From Anaeramoeba flamelloides (lineage: Eukaryota; Metamonada; Anaeramoebidae), in the NCBI GenBank assembly GCA_027625915.1, contig JANTQA010000021.1:186001-250000 (forward strand): a stretch of DNA of 64,000 nt, given 5' to 3'. How positions within the stretch are numbered: position 1 is the first letter of the stretch; the number at the start of each line of letters is the position of its first letter. Shown one piece after another: positions 38,701-51,009 of the stretch. The notes under the pieces are model-generated. The model searched no databases, was not told the DNA's origin, and saw only the letters and a list, made by a program, of their open reading frames with translations. Made by a program: the position numbers and the translations under genes.

Positions 38701-40099
38701 ATAACTAGTTAGTTCTTTTTAAATAATAATAATCAGGTTTAAATAATAATCATATTTATTAAAAAGTATTAATTGCGGAAATATTTTGGTATACGTCCCC
38801 AGTTCATGAAGTTTCGTCAGCTGTTTATTAGTTACTTTTTGAGAATTTTTTTGTCACATTTTTTTGAAATGATGAATTTTATTTTCAAGAGAAAAGTTTG
38901 TATTTTGATTTTTTATTAGTGCTGAATTTAAAAAGAATCAAACTTACAATTTTGAGTGTTATTTTCATTTTCCTCTGTCCCCTTTTCGATAATTTTAATG
39001 TCCTCATAAATATAATAATAATTTGTTTCATCAAATTCAGGCTCGTCCCAAGAATTTTTATAATTTTCAACATTCAAGCGAACAAAAAATAAAGATTCAA
39101 GTTTGATCGAGTCGTTGTCTAAATGCAACAAAATTTGTTCCAGACTAAAGTTATGGAATTTATTATTTTCCGATAATCTGAAAAGACGATCTTGCTTTTC
39201 TTTCTCAACATTCATTGAATTGCGTGTTAGTTTTTCATATTCTCTTTTAATTATTTCATGCTGCCCATTTAATTCGTGTAAAGATCTTACGACCCATTCT
39301 CGTAGCTTTTAAGAAAGAACAAAGATATGAAAGGAATCAAGATAAGGAAGTATTTTTAATAGTTTCAAATTTTATAGAAAGTCGAATTAATTTTTTAATG
39401 TATTAGGTTACAGCCTTGTCTGTTGTTTTAAAAAAAAGGTCATTAAAGAAACCAAATAAACATAAAATATGTATAAAAAAAAGAATCTTTTTGATTTGAA
39501 GAATTTTTACACTTTTTTTTGTTGTTGTTGTTGTTGTCTGATCTCCATTGAAAACAGTTTTATAAAAGTATATTTGTTGTTCAAGTAGCTTTTTTGTTTC
39601 TAATAATGAATAGTTGTCTTTTCTTTTAGAATTTATTAAAAGTGCCCTGATTTGTTCTCTTGTCATAAGTAATTTTTGGAGACCGAGTTCCAAAGTAGAC
39701 TCTGTTTGTTTCTATCAGTTGTTTTTATTTGTTTTGTTTTGTTGTGTTTTTATTTAATCATCAAGACAAATTTTTTTGTTTTTTGATTGTTATTTGTTTG
39801 GTTTTGTTTTCTTTGGTATTAAAAAAAAAGAGTCTGATGTACAAAAAACAAAAAAGAAAAAAAGAAGATTACATCTCTTTTTGACATGTTTTTAAGTTTC
39901 TCAGTCATAAGGTGAAACTCTTCTAAAAAAGCATTGACGTCTTGAACAAACTTTTCAGTTGTGTTCGCTAAAATAAAAAGAAAAAAATATTCATCAAAGA
40001 TCATATATACAAACAAAAAGAAAGAGTTTAACACTGAATAGTTGATTCAAAAAAAGTTTTGGTAGTGGACTTACTTTCGTTTTGTTGCCCTTTATTCAT
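35717..40099 (-). CDS. NOT3: CCR4-NOT complex subunit Not3/Not5, five exons
   Basis: The exons are 40099-40075, 39967-39873, 39711-39511, 39305-38948 and 36246-35717. All introns are GT..AG (107, 161, 205 and 2,701 bp) and all phases agree, giving 402 residues. Residues about 10-225 match the N-terminal coiled-coil Not3 domain in order: KFVQDVNAFLEEFH, REQIRALL, SLLETKKLLEQQIYFYK, LREWVVRSLHELN, KEKQDRLFRL and the diagnostic LEQILLHLDNDSI, then an acidic DEPEFDETNYYYIYEDI. Residues about 290-402 are the NOT box (LFFIFYYLQGTYQQYLAAQK, LRELGWRFHKNFKTWFRR). In the CCR4-NOT deadenylase the NOT box pairs with Not2 to recruit regulators of mRNA decay. Human CNOT3 is about 750 residues; here the linker between domains is only about 60 residues, so this is a minimal version. 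The start is an 8-residue first exon. Not3 and Not5 cannot be separated. Confidence 0.9.
36322..36350. repeat. AAT trinucleotide microsatellite
   Basis: About nine perfect AAT units lie in the Not3 intron near the acceptor. Confidence 0.9.
36369..36866 (-). repeat. Dispersed repeat family D, copy 2
   Basis: It is the reverse complement of 20885-21371 throughout, for example TTTACAATACCAAATTAAG and GATTAAAGCAGTTATGAAAA. It lies within a Not3 intron. Confidence 0.7.
38235..38650 (+). repeat. Dispersed repeat family F, copy 2
   Basis: It shares TTTGATCTATCAATAATTGT, GTGAGTATTGTAATTTATAA and TTTGGTGTGTTAAAAATTTT with the copies at 23580-23990 and 50335-50720 and lies in the Not3 intron, opposite to transcription. 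Confidence 0.65.
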
Positions 40100-42481
40100 A
40101 TTAAAACTGATAAAGTTGTGAAAACAATAAAAATGAAAAAATGAATAATTATTCATCATAAAGAATAGATCTTTGTAGATATTTAGGTAAAATGGTTGAG
40201 AGTTTTTTAGGAAAAGGAATATTTTTTCTGGGCAATTTTAAAATAAAAAGTTTTCTTGTATTTACAATTAATTATTTAATTACTTTGTGGAGTAAGTACA
40301 TTTTATGAATATTGAGGGTAATAGAATATTGAAATTCTGAAAAAAAATAATTTAATTAACCAAATATATTAATATTTTAATGAATATGAGATGGGACATG
40401 TACTTTTATAATATATTTTGATACTAAGTAAAATATGGAAATCGAAAATATGGAAAAAGTGATCGATCAAGAAAAAATAAATAAAAATTATTTATTTCTT
40501 GATCTTATCTGCTTAATATTTTCATAATAACTTTTTCTTTACTTGGCTTTGATTATTAATTCTTCAGGGAAAAACTTTTTATTCCAAAGAATTTTTGAGA
40601 AGAAAATTAATGAAAATGTCTAAAGTATTCCCAAAAAAATTTTTCAAGCTTATTATAAAATAAATTCATCCAATTATAATTTTGGTTCACAAATTGGTGA
40701 TTTTTTAGAAGTTTTCTTCAGAAATTAGGATTTATTGGGCCACCTGTACGTTTTTTAAAACAATTTATTTTTAATTAAATTATATATAACTCGAAACATT
40801 TTTTCAAAAAAAAATCCATAAATTTTGTATTTATGGAATACATTCACATAATTAACATTAATATCCTTATGAATTTTGCAAAAGGTTTACAACTTTATTA
40901 GATTTTAATCCTAATTTAAAAAAAAATCAAAATTTTGAGTAATATCTTTTTCCTTTTTAATTGTCAATTTTTTGAAATTTTTAATTGACTTAGTTGAGAG
41001 ATAATTTTCAAGTATTTTTTTAATAGTTTAAAAATAATCATATTTTTTCAATTTTAAAATAGGATAAAATATTTTTTTCAAAAGATATCGCTAAAATTCA
41101 TAAAAATATGATTTTTTTCTGTTTTTGGACTATATTTTATCATTTTATTTTTTTTTTAATTTTTGAGGTTATATATGTTCCGAGTTTTTTACCAATAAAT
41201 TGTTTTAACAGTTTTTCTATTTTCTTCATTATTAATGTTCAATCTAAAGTTAATTCATTGAAACTTATTTAAAAAAGAAATACCAGAAAATAGGTATTTT
41301 TTTTCTAAATTATAGAATTTTGAAAAAGGGGGGGTATTAAATCTTAATGAATTCAATAGATATCTTTTATTTATGACATTTATTATCATAAATTTGGAAA
41401 ACTAATTAATAAAAGAAATATAATTGAAATACAATAAATTGTTTTGGCTAACTTTAAATTTCAGAATTTATTTTTTTCTTGTTGTGTTGAAGCCAAAAAT
41501 TTTTTCAATTTTGAGTTCAATTTTTTAAATTTATTGTTTTTTACTTATGTTAAACTTGTTTGAGTTTTTTTTTTTTCATCTCAATGATTCAAAATTCTTT
41601 GTTCATCACTTCATTTGTTGATAAATAATTGAAAAAAGAAATTTGACAACAAATTTGTAAAAACAGATTTATGTAAGAAAATAATAAATAGTAATGTGAC
41701 AAGATTTTCAAATCTAAATCTTGTTTATTTGGTCTCATTAAGAAGAGAACGAAATATTGTATAAAATATGGATTTGATTTTAATTTCCTTTCTTTATTTC
41801 AACATTTTTTTTCAAAAGGTGATTTTTCATGTTTGGTCTTTATGAAAAAATTAATTTTTTCAAAAAAACACATATTCGTGTCTATTTTATTGTTTTGATT
41901 CTAGGATTAATTTTAAGGGCTCCTACCAGAATAAATTTCTAGATTCAAAAAAATAATTTAATAAACCAAAAAAATTAATACAAAAAATATTTCAAAAAAT
42001 TGAATAAATTAAGATTCAACTCTGATTTACTTTGGGTTCTCTTTTGATTCACAAACCTGGAAAGAAAATATTTTATTGATTCAAATTTTTCAATACCTTT
42101 TTAAACAATTATTTATTCTTTTTTTTCAGTACATTGTCAACTTTAACCACTTTTTTTCAATTGTTTCATTGTTCAAAGGATTTAATTATTTTTTTTTTTG
42201 ACAAATTTTGTTGAAAAGTTTATTCTGTTTGGATTTTATTTTGTGGCTGTGATATTTAATTGTGGTTATTTAGGTTTTGAAATTATTCTATTCTTACAAG
42301 GTTTTTATTTAAATTAAAATTTTCTTAAGATATTTTAAATTCTCAAAAGGAGAATTTTTAGTTAAAAAGAGTTCTTGATCTGATCAATAGGTATTTGTAA
42401 CCATTTTTTTCTTTTTATTATTTATGCTTGAAGTTCGTTCAAATCGTTTTAATATAGATTTTTCAAAATAAAGGACCCCGA

Positions 42482-42525
<44 letters not shown>

Positions 42526-42985
42526 TTTAAAGTTCACTTTTTTGGCAAAACGCAAAATAAATAATTATTACAATACTTTTTTTTTAAAAAATAAATGACT
42601 ACTAATTTAAAAAAATAACAAAGAAGAATTATTTATTTTGACAACAGTTAAAATTTTTAAATACACAAAGAGATCAGAAAATATAGATTATTACAAGTAA
42701 TATAATAATTGATAAAATATTTTGAAAGTTAAAATAAAAATCGTCATTTATTTAGGGAGGAATAATATCGTCATTAAAGATCTCTCTATTCAAAATAAAA
42801 AAAAACCAAGCGAAATGTTTGATATTATTAAAGAGCCAAATTGTGAATAATCTTTAAATAAAAAAAATAATTGAATAGAAAAATTACTTTAACCGTTTTT
42901 TACCATTTTAACATAATAATTAACAAAAAAAAAAAATCAAATAATAATAATTAACAAAAAAAGAAAATTGATTTTAAAAATTTAT
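40100..42985. other. Spacer between Not3 and the IFRD gene
   Basis: Apart from a TA microsatellite, nothing is recognised. It should hold the Not3 promoter and the IFRD 3' UTR. Frames are short and of homopolymer type. Confidence 0.35.
42485..42523. repeat. TA dinucleotide microsatellite
   Basis: About 19 perfect TA units, self-complementary, downstream of the IFRD gene. Confidence 0.95.
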
Positions 42986-44287
42986 TTAAAAATATAATTC
43001 AAGAGCATTTTTTTTTTGTTCACGTGAAAATTTTCTTTTTTTTTTCCAAATTTTCGAGTTCTTTTTATGGAATTTTCTTCGAACTTCATGATCCATATTA
43101 AAAATTTTACTTTTTGTAAATTTTTTTATTTCATAATTAAATATATCCCATAATAAATTATTTTTCTCCATATGTTTATTACAGCCCGTTTTTAAAATTT
43201 TTTTAAATAATTCTAATTGTTTGAATTTAGGCCAGCTGGTTATTTGGATATAATTATTTTTTATTTCAAACTCTGTGGTTGTGAAACTATTATTTTGTAA
43301 TGATTCAATCATTTCTTGAATTTGGATTTTTTTTTTAATCTTATTTTTATTATTGCCTTTAGTACACTCCGAATTGAGATCATTTAATTGTTCAATTAGA
43401 TCTTCTAATTGTGTTTCAAAATCGATATTATCTAAAGTTTCATCGGATTCTTTGATACTCCATAATAAGGTTAATTGTTGTGCACATTCATTTTTGATTA
43501 AGGACGATCTAGATCGAAAAGATTTTAAGAAATGATTATAAAGATAATCGAATTGATAGAAATAAAGATCTTGATATTCCTCTTCAAGTGGGTTTTCTAA
43601 AAATGATGATGGTAAGCAAGTTAATAGGATTCCGTATGTTCGTAAGATCTCTATACAGAGTTTTTCAGAGAGGCTGCTTTCTGTTTTCTTGTTTGAATAT
43701 TTGATCAATTGAAAAAGAATTGTATTAATTTTATCACCCATTTCATTATTTGCATTAAGTAAGCAAAGAACACTTAGGCATCTTAAAGACTGTTTTGTTT
43801 TCGTGTTAATAAGAGGTGTATATTGGAAAAGTGTAAGTCAAGATAAAGAGTGAATTAATAAAGAAGACCAAAGATTTTTTAAGAATAAAACAAATTAATA
43901 ATAATTTCCAAATTGTTGGAAAATGGTTCTTACCTCTATTTTGACATTTTCCGATGCTTTATTTACCACAAGGTTAATTAAAGTTTTGTGATATAAGTTA
44001 AATAAATTTTGAGCCTTTTCGGGTACATTGATTGCCATTAATTGTAGATTTTGAAGAACAATCTTTCTTTCTGCTTGATTATTATGGAGAATGCTTTTGG
44101 TGATGATCTTGGTAATCAGTTCGTACTTGGTAAAGAAATGTGGAACATAATAATGGGAGCTTATATGATACATTTCAGAAAATGCCTCTATTCTTTCTCT
44201 TGTTTTGGAGGAACTAAAAGAATCTAGAAGAGAGTCCAATTTCCAATCAAACGCTATGGTTTCAGTTTTATGGATTAAACTGTTCAT
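42986..44287 (-). CDS. IFRD1: IFRD/PC4 family protein (interferon-related developmental regulator)
   Basis: There are two exons, 44287-43934 and 43789-42986, with an intron GTAAGA..AACAG of 144 bp joined in phase 0 (..VKIE then SLRCLSVLCLLN), giving 385 residues against roughly 440-450 in animals. The N-terminal 200 residues are HEAT/ARM-like helices (SLLDSFSSSKTRERIEAFSE, KIVLQNLQLMAIN). The clearest family mark is the C-terminal IFRD motif at about 305-345: ITSWPKFKQLELFKKILKTG then CNKHMEKNNLLWDIF. A basic segment ends the protein. In animals IFRD1 acts in transcriptional co-repression with histone deacetylases, and a ribosome-binding role in translation recovery has been described for the family. 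Its role in this organism is inferred from family only. Confidence 0.85.
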
Positions 44288-46956
44288 CGAATCTCAGAAG
44301 ATTAATTAATATTTGTGTTTTGGAAATAAAATGTTTAGATTTTTGAATATGTTTTGCTTTTTACTATTTTTTCAATTAATTAATTGAAAGAAATCAACAC
44401 CATTAATAATCAAATCCATTGAAAAGTGTGTATTTGTATTCTTCAGTTAATTTGTTTTTTCTTTAGATTTGAAGAAGTTTTTTATTTTTGTCTAAATGAT
44501 GTCATTTTGAAGAAATTTAAAATAAAAATCCAAAATATCAGATTTAGAATAATTCGTTTTTGAGAAGAATTGAGTCTGAAAAACTAAAGTCTGTGATTCT
44601 TTGTCCATTATATGAAATTTTTTTTTCTCGATTGATAATAAGAAAAGAAAAATTTGTAGGTTTTAAAAACTTTATTTTGAAAAAAATCTAATTAATTCTA
44701 AAAACAACCAAGTTAATAGGATTTCAGTTTTTGATCATGATCTAATTCCTGATTGTGGTATTTTGATGAAATTTATTGATTTATTTTTGGAAAAATGATG
44801 TCATTAGATATATAATAATTTTAAGGAAGCAATAGTAAGTTCGAAAACTAATGGAGTAAAAAGATCTTCAATATTTTTAGTTTCGAGCCTTTTGGCTAAA
44901 TTTTTTTCATTGACTTTTGATTAAGGGTATTAAAAAAAAGGCAAACATGATAGGAGTCTCTGGCCTAAAGAATAGTGGAGAATGTACCTCTTTATGTTTT
45001 GAAGTCTCGAAGAACTTATAGATTTCAAATTATGTAGAATTTAAAATTTTTTATGATCAGATTTTTAATTGTAAGTTGGTACTAAAAAAAACCAAAACCC
45101 AACCTAAGAATTGTTCTAACTTGAATTTGTCAAATTTTTTTTATTGAAAACGTTATAACCCTTAAGGGACTAATCTCTATTCAATTTTTTTACCTAAATT
45201 TAATAGAGATTTAGTAAAATTTTTTACCAATTACTTAGATTTGAAAAACCTCTTTATTTTCGATATTAAACATATTTCTTGATAATGAATCCTTATTTAA
45301 AAATTGGTATAAAAAAAACTAAGAGAGGCTAGTTCCTTAACTTAGAACAAAAAAAGGTTTTGTTTATAGACAACTTACTATTAAAAATCTGATCTACAAA
45401 CTTAAAATTTATTAAAATTGTTAAATTTAATAGTTCTACAGGATATAAAAAGATAAATGAGATAAGAAACTCATTAATCTTCTTAAAAGAAATGATTTCT
45501 TATTATTAAAAGAATTCCTTTTTCCTTTGTTATATTTACAGGAAAAAAGGACTTATACTTTTTGTTTCAAATTTAGGATTTTCATCCTGTAAAATTTTCA
45601 AAAAATAAAATAATTTTTATGAATTCTCGCTTTTCCAAATTTTTTTGTAATTATTTCTCAAGAACTAGTATTTGTCATTGAATATTCTTTTAGAAATTGA
45701 AGAAAAATAAATCAAATATTGAATTGGGATTCAAAAAAGACAAATAAATGGAAAAAAATTTTAGAATCTTAAGTTACTATTAAAATTGAAACCAAGTCGA
45801 AGATCAATTAACTAAGAACCAAAATAAAAAGTTGAAACACCAACCATAAGAAAATCTTTTTTCTTATCTTTAGGGACTGTTAACCTTAATGGTTTTACAG
45901 AATCGTTGAAAAATAAGAAAAAAAAAAAGGGTTAAAACGTTGATTTTTGAAAAATTGAATGAAACAGTAGACAATTCGGTTTGTTCACAGGTTTTATGGT
46001 TTGTCAGAAATGTCAAATTACTGAGGTGAATTTGTAAATGTAAAAAATCCATATGAAACTGTTCGATTTTTTAGTAGAAAAAAGAATAATACTAAATATT
46101 TGAACAATATTTTTTTTGAACATAAGACCAGTTAATCTTGACTTCAATCATTTAAAAGTTGCATTTAACCATTGAAACCAGTGAATTTTGTTTCTTCGTG
46201 AATTCTTGTTGAAAAGGTTACTCTTTATTTAAAAATATTATTTTATTTTTCATGATTTAATTATCTTCTAAACAGGGAAAAGGATTTTTCCCGTTCTTTG
46301 TTTTGTTTTTTTGGGCTTCTTCAAGAAGAGCAACCATTCTGGATTAAATTCTTAATTTTCAAGAATCAAGGTTGATACATTATTTGGATATTTTTTCATT
46401 TTTTTTTTCTTTCCGTCAAATTGTAGCTTCTCGATTTTAGTACAATAACTCCTTTTACAAAATGAATTCGAATGTAAGATGACAATTTTCTTTAATTTTT
46501 ATTTTCTTTTTTTTTCTTCTTGAGAAAACAAAAGTAAAAGAAAAGGATCTTTATGAAAAAAATAGAGCTTGCAAAAAGCAATTTTTTTTTTCCAATTACT
46601 ACTGTCATTTTCCAATTAACAAACGAAAACTTTTTATTTTGTTTTCCCTCGTCTTTTGTTTCACTGTAATGAGTCGGAACATAATAAAAAGATCCTCACA
46701 TTTTAATTAAAAACGAAGATTTTCTCTCTTTGAATTTGGATTCTTATTTATTGGTACCTGCTAGATTACAAAGACTTTTTTTAAATTGGAATCTAACATT
46801 ATCTTTTACATTTAATTCCAAACACATCCCACTTATTGCCTCCAAAAAAACTTTTTGTGTTTTTTCATCACTTGTAAATCAAACGAAGAAAAAGAACTAC
46901 CGATCAAAGGAAAAGTAATTTAGAAAACAATTCAAGAAGAACCAAAAAAAGCATAC
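44288..46956. other. Spacer with scattered coding-like fragments, no gene
   Basis: The IFRD promoter should lie at its left edge. A minus-strand fragment of about 42 codons ending near 46748 (DEKTQKVFLEAISGMCLELN, then LCNLAGTNK) is unusually protein-like but is closed upstream by a stop. A stretch near 45100 (AACCCAACCTAAGAATTGTT) resembles the 5631 foldback arm. Confidence 0.3.
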
Positions 46957-47475
46957 ACAAGTTCCAAACCTACCGTGAATTTTGATAGACATAGAAATTG
47001 ACTATTTTGTCTCTGTTAAATACAAAAAAAAAATCTTTGGTTAAACGCTATCGCTTTATTTTCTGGTTTGACATCGGTTTTTTAAAAAAATTTCTTATTT
47101 GAAAGACAGAGGAAAAAAATCTTTTTGTTTATGAAAATAAATTCAAAAATCCAAAACAAAAGTTTACAAAGATTGGAGATCGAACTTAATAATCACTTTG
47201 AAATATTCTTGCCTTTTGATTTTAAGGTGTTTAGAAATTGAAGATCCTGAAAAGAATTGAAAAATTTTTGGAAATTATTGATTATTCAAGAAGTTTTGTA
47301 GTCAAAAATTCAAATTTTAATATTTTCTCTATTGGAAATTTTTGTTCTATTATAAAATTTCACGGACTGTAAGAGGCTATCATATAACCATAAAATCATG
47401 TAATAAAAAGAAAAGTATGGGATAGAAAAGGAATTTTCTATTTATTTAGATTTCATGGTAGTGTTGGAACGGCTG
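46957..47475. mobile_element. MITE of the CAGCTGTTCC family, diverged copy
   Basis: The left end is CACAAGTTCCAAACCTACCG and the right end is GGTAGTGTTGGAACGGCTG then TA. Length is about 520 bp, against 458 bp for the nested copy. The ends are partly mutated. Coding-like fragments on the minus strand inside it are therefore probably fortuitous. Confidence 0.6.
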
Positions 47476-47617
47476 TAACAGTTTTCCAAAAATTATACTG
47501 ACATTTGAAATTTGAATGGTACAAAATTTCAGCTGATTAACTCTTTTTTCAACTCTTAAACGTCCCTTTCCCTTTAGGGTTCTATGTTCACACAAAATAT
47601 ACTCAATTTATATACTG

Positions 47618-47876
47618 TTATTTTCCAATTAATAAATGAAAATTTTTATTTCAATTTCCAAAATGAATAGTAATTATTATGACTAAAATCAAATTAGCAG
47701 AGTGAAAATTTTGTCTTAGAGTAACCAAGGAAGTTTATATTATTGTCTAAAAAAATCATTTCTAAACGATTTGTCAAGATCTTTGGATTTTCTTTCAACT
47801 CTATAAACAACAGAAAAATATTTTAGAATGTGAACTAAAAATTTTCATTTTTTAATTGGAAAATAATAGTATCATA
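47618..47876 (+). repeat. Dispersed repeat, direct copy of 2945-3207
   Basis: Colinear match including AGAGTGAAAATTTTGTCTTA and TTTTCATTTTTTAATT..GAAAATAATAGTA. It starts about 140 bp after the MITE end. Confidence 0.7.
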
Positions 47877-48376
47877 AAAAAGGAACAAGCAAATAAATAG
47901 AGATCACGAATTACAATCTCTTTCTTCAGTAAAGTGCTCTTCTTTGTAAAAGATAAAAAAAGCAAAACGTAGTGAAAATGTTTTCATATTTTTTATTCAT
48001 GTGACTGCAAAAAAGTGTTACATAACATTTTTTGAAATAAAACCCAGACAATCGGTCTATTGAAGTTGTTCAACTCTTTTATAGATACTTTTAAAAAATC
48101 TTTTTTTGTCACATTTTTTTTGAAATGACTGTTACTTACCAAGCAAAATAAAAGCGAAATTCATTAAAAAACGTGGAATTTAAGATAAAAAATATCTATT
48201 ATGGATACTAAAAAAAAAAAAAAACATACTAATTGCACAAAGTCCATAGCTCTCAGAAATTCATGTAATTTTTTTATTCTTCTTTTGAAAATATGAAAAG
48301 AAATTCACACACCATTCTTTATTTTTATCCAACTCGATTAATTGGGTTGGCTACTGAATTAGAATTATTGAGAAAG

Positions 48377-48755
48377 ATACACAAGAGTAAATATGAATGT
48401 TGTAAAAAATAGAGTTTTTGCAATTTTCGAGATAAATAAAGAGTTTCATGCAATTATCCACAATTCAGTTATAGTAAATATAATATCTGATTATATTAAT
48501 AGACTAATAATAATTTTAATCAAAAAATCGTTTGGTAAATACCAATCTTTTAATTTTAAAAAAAAAATCATTTTACAAACAATTTATTGGTATTTACCAA
48601 ACGGTTTTATATTTAAAATCCATTTGATGACAGAAATAAAAATGGGAATATCTTTTACTATAACTGAATTGTGGATAATTGCATGAAACTCTTTATTTAT
48701 CTCGAAAATTGCAAAAACTCTATTTTTTACAGCATTCATATTTGCTCTTGTGTAT
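48377..48755. repeat. Large near-perfect palindrome (foldback)
   Basis: Outer arms of about 103 bp (48377-48479 and 48653-48755) are almost exact reverse complements, starting ATACACAAGAG. A second inner inverted pair (TTTGGTAAATACCAA and its complement near 48585) lies in the 170-bp centre. The 97-codon frame across it is a by-product of the symmetry. It could be a foldback transposon or a source of hairpin RNA. Confidence 0.85.
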
Positions 48756-49250
48756 TATTAATTGAATTTCTTTTATATGATTAAGGTGTTAACTTTTGCC
48801 ATCTAGATGTCTAAAATTTAAGTTTATAGTTACAAAAGGTAAAATATACTGCCAAATTCAAAAAAAAAGAAAAACGATTTTTTAGTTAAATTTCCCATTT
48901 TGGAAATCTGATAACTCCTCTTTCAGAACATTTCTTTTCAAAGAACATTTTAAAAATCAACTTTTTTTAAAGTTACCTTTGTGTTTAATCCCAATAAAAG
49001 GCCTTTATTCAAAGCTAGTTCTTAAATTAAACGGAACAAAGGTTTGAAGGTTTTATTGAATTTATTAGTATTAGTGCTCCATTATTCAAATATCTCTAAA
49101 AAGTTATATTTGTGAAACAACAAAAAAATTAATTCAATCAATTGAAAAAAGAGATACATACGTAACCATTCAGGAAAAATTGTGTCAAATGAAAGAAAAA
49201 TTGAGAATCGATTTTTAAGAGTAAAATTAGTGGTTAAAGTTCTCATTTTA

Positions 49251-49731
49251 CTGTAGTCAGCATAAAGCGTGCAAAAAAGTTTAATCCGTGTTTGAAAATA
49301 AAATGCGTGTTTTTTTTTGTTATCGAAGACCTATACATCAACCGATCAAAGAAACTGATAATAAACATAAAATAAATATGGTATTGGTTTCTTAAAGTTC
49401 TATTATTTTAAAAATAAATTCTAAAAATGAAGGATCAAATTGTAAAATTTATCTCAAAAAATAGAGTAAATTTTTAATAATAAATTTTTATTATCAAAAA
49501 AACAAAAAATTTCAAAAAAATTGAGAATATTGCTGAAAAATTTTCAACTATTTGCATGAATAATTTAAATTTTACTGAAAATATCCAGACATCTATCTTC
49601 AAAATTGATTTGGATTTAGATATACTATTTGGTAGTCGATTGGATGTTGCCTTGTTACAAGAAAAAAAAAGCACGGATTATATTTTGAAACACGGATTAT
49701 AGTCGTTGTACACGCATTATTTTGATCACTG
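49251..49731 (+). mobile_element. Mariner-type MITE, copy 3 (complete)
   Basis: A 481-bp element flanked by TA. Its TIRs are imperfect but extend about 60 bp, sharing CGTG.., TTTAATCCGTGTTTGAAAA and AAAATGCGTG against the complement of the right end (AATCCGTGTTTCAAAAT). No transposase is encoded. It is the reference copy for 1352-2268 and 15693-16176. Confidence 0.8.
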
Positions 49732-50334
49732 TATAATAGTTTTTTACGAATTTTTATCTTCATTTTAAAAACAAATACCAAACCCAAAAAAAGATTTATT
49801 ATTTTAATTAAAATCGAATTCGAATCATTAGATGAAAAGAAAATTTAAAAATATTCAATTTTCCAAATTTGAATTTTAATTGTAAACAATCTTAAAAGTG
49901 AATTTTTTGATGCTAATATTGTTCTATTCGGATTAAATTGTCTTTAAGAGTTCAACAATAAGTATTAATTAAGTTTGTATAATTTCGGTTTCAGATATCT
50001 TTATTGTATAGTGAAAAAGAAGAAAAATAATATTTGAAAAATTTTCACTTTTCACTACTTTTTTTACAATTAAAATCGATTTGAAATTTTTTTTCAGGAA
50101 TGGTAATAGTAAAAAAAATAAAGATTTCCCCGAAACTACTCATCATTTCAAGACAGATTTGTCATCTGAAATATCAACCCGGAGGCTTCTTTTAAAGCAA
50201 TATATCAAATTAAATTTGTCTTGAAATTTAGATTAGTGGCTAAAAAATACCGAATTTTCAAAATTTGAAATATTTAACCTGGCGATCATTTTTTTAAGAT
50301 TATTTTGCAAATATTAGAAATATAATGATAATAT
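49732..50334. other. AT-rich stretch, nothing supported
   Basis: No frame, RNA gene or delimited repeat is recognised. Confidence 0.35.
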
Positions 50335-50720
50335 AACTAAACTCCAATTCAAAATTTTTAACACACCAAAATTCAATTTTTGAAAAAAAAATCTTATTTA
50401 ATCAATTCGAGAAGAAATACCAAATTAGAACCATTCACTAATTGAAATGTTAAAACTTGTTTATAAATTACAATACTCACAAAAAAAAAAATAAACAATT
50501 ATCAATACTAATAAATTATCGGTGTGTTAAAAAATTTGGGAAAGAGCAAAACAAAAAAATTCATTGATAAATTTGTTTAAATTCTATTAACAATTATTGA
50601 TCGATCAAAAGGTTAGATACCATTGACTAATTTTATGAGAGTTCTTCTATTTTGAATAAATTCAACTTTAACATAATATCAATCGTTGAAAAAAATATTT
50701 TGATCGAATGTAACAAGTTA
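50335..50720 (-). repeat. Dispersed repeat family F, copy 3
   Basis: Its reverse complement aligns with 38235-38650, for example TTAACACACCAAAATTCAAT, TTATAAATTACAATACTCAC and AACAATTATTGATCGATCAA. Confidence 0.65.
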
Positions 50721-51009
50721 AGTAATTCAAAAAATGAAATGAAAACGAAAAACTAAAAGATGAAAAAATGATTTCCATATTTTACAAAAATCAAAATTAT
50801 TTCCAATTTGTATGAAATTGTATTATTGTGATTATTTGGAACCGTTTTGTCTATGTGGAAAATTTCGAATTTTAGTTTTGTTTCATAAAAAAGTGAACAA
50901 AAATAATGAGTCTGTATGTTTTTTTTTATAATACTTATAAAACTTTTGGGAAAAAAAATTGAAAAATTAGTACTTTTTGTAATTCAAAATGTTAATATTT
51001 ATATACAAC

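Larger units (their letters stand above)
36247..38947 (-). other. 2.7 kb intron 4 of Not3 with two repeat families
   Basis: The donor is GTAAGT and the acceptor TCAATAG. It contains the family D copy (36369-36866), an AAT microsatellite (about 36322-36350), the family F copy (38235-38650) and no coding frame. The exons on either side join T|CA in phase 1. Confidence 0.75.

Noticed and set aside
42485-42523. TA run considered as a rho-type or cruciform regulatory site
   Set aside because: It is a simple microsatellite; nothing nearby supports a regulatory function.
47040-47060. Possible reassigned stop codon (TAG read as an amino acid) in a minus-strand frame
   Set aside because: All confident genes here end in TAA or TGA at the expected protein end and contain no in-frame stops; the frame in question lies inside a MITE.
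46957-48200. Apparent chain of small minus-strand exons (coding-like fragments with GTAAGT/GTATGT sites)
   Set aside because: Part lies inside a MITE, frames need several stops or frameshifts to be joined, and no protein family is recognised; I keep it only as a weak possibility of a decayed gene.
48393-48686. 97-codon frame
   Set aside because: It is read across a palindrome; both halves are explained by the inverted repeat, not by coding constraint.
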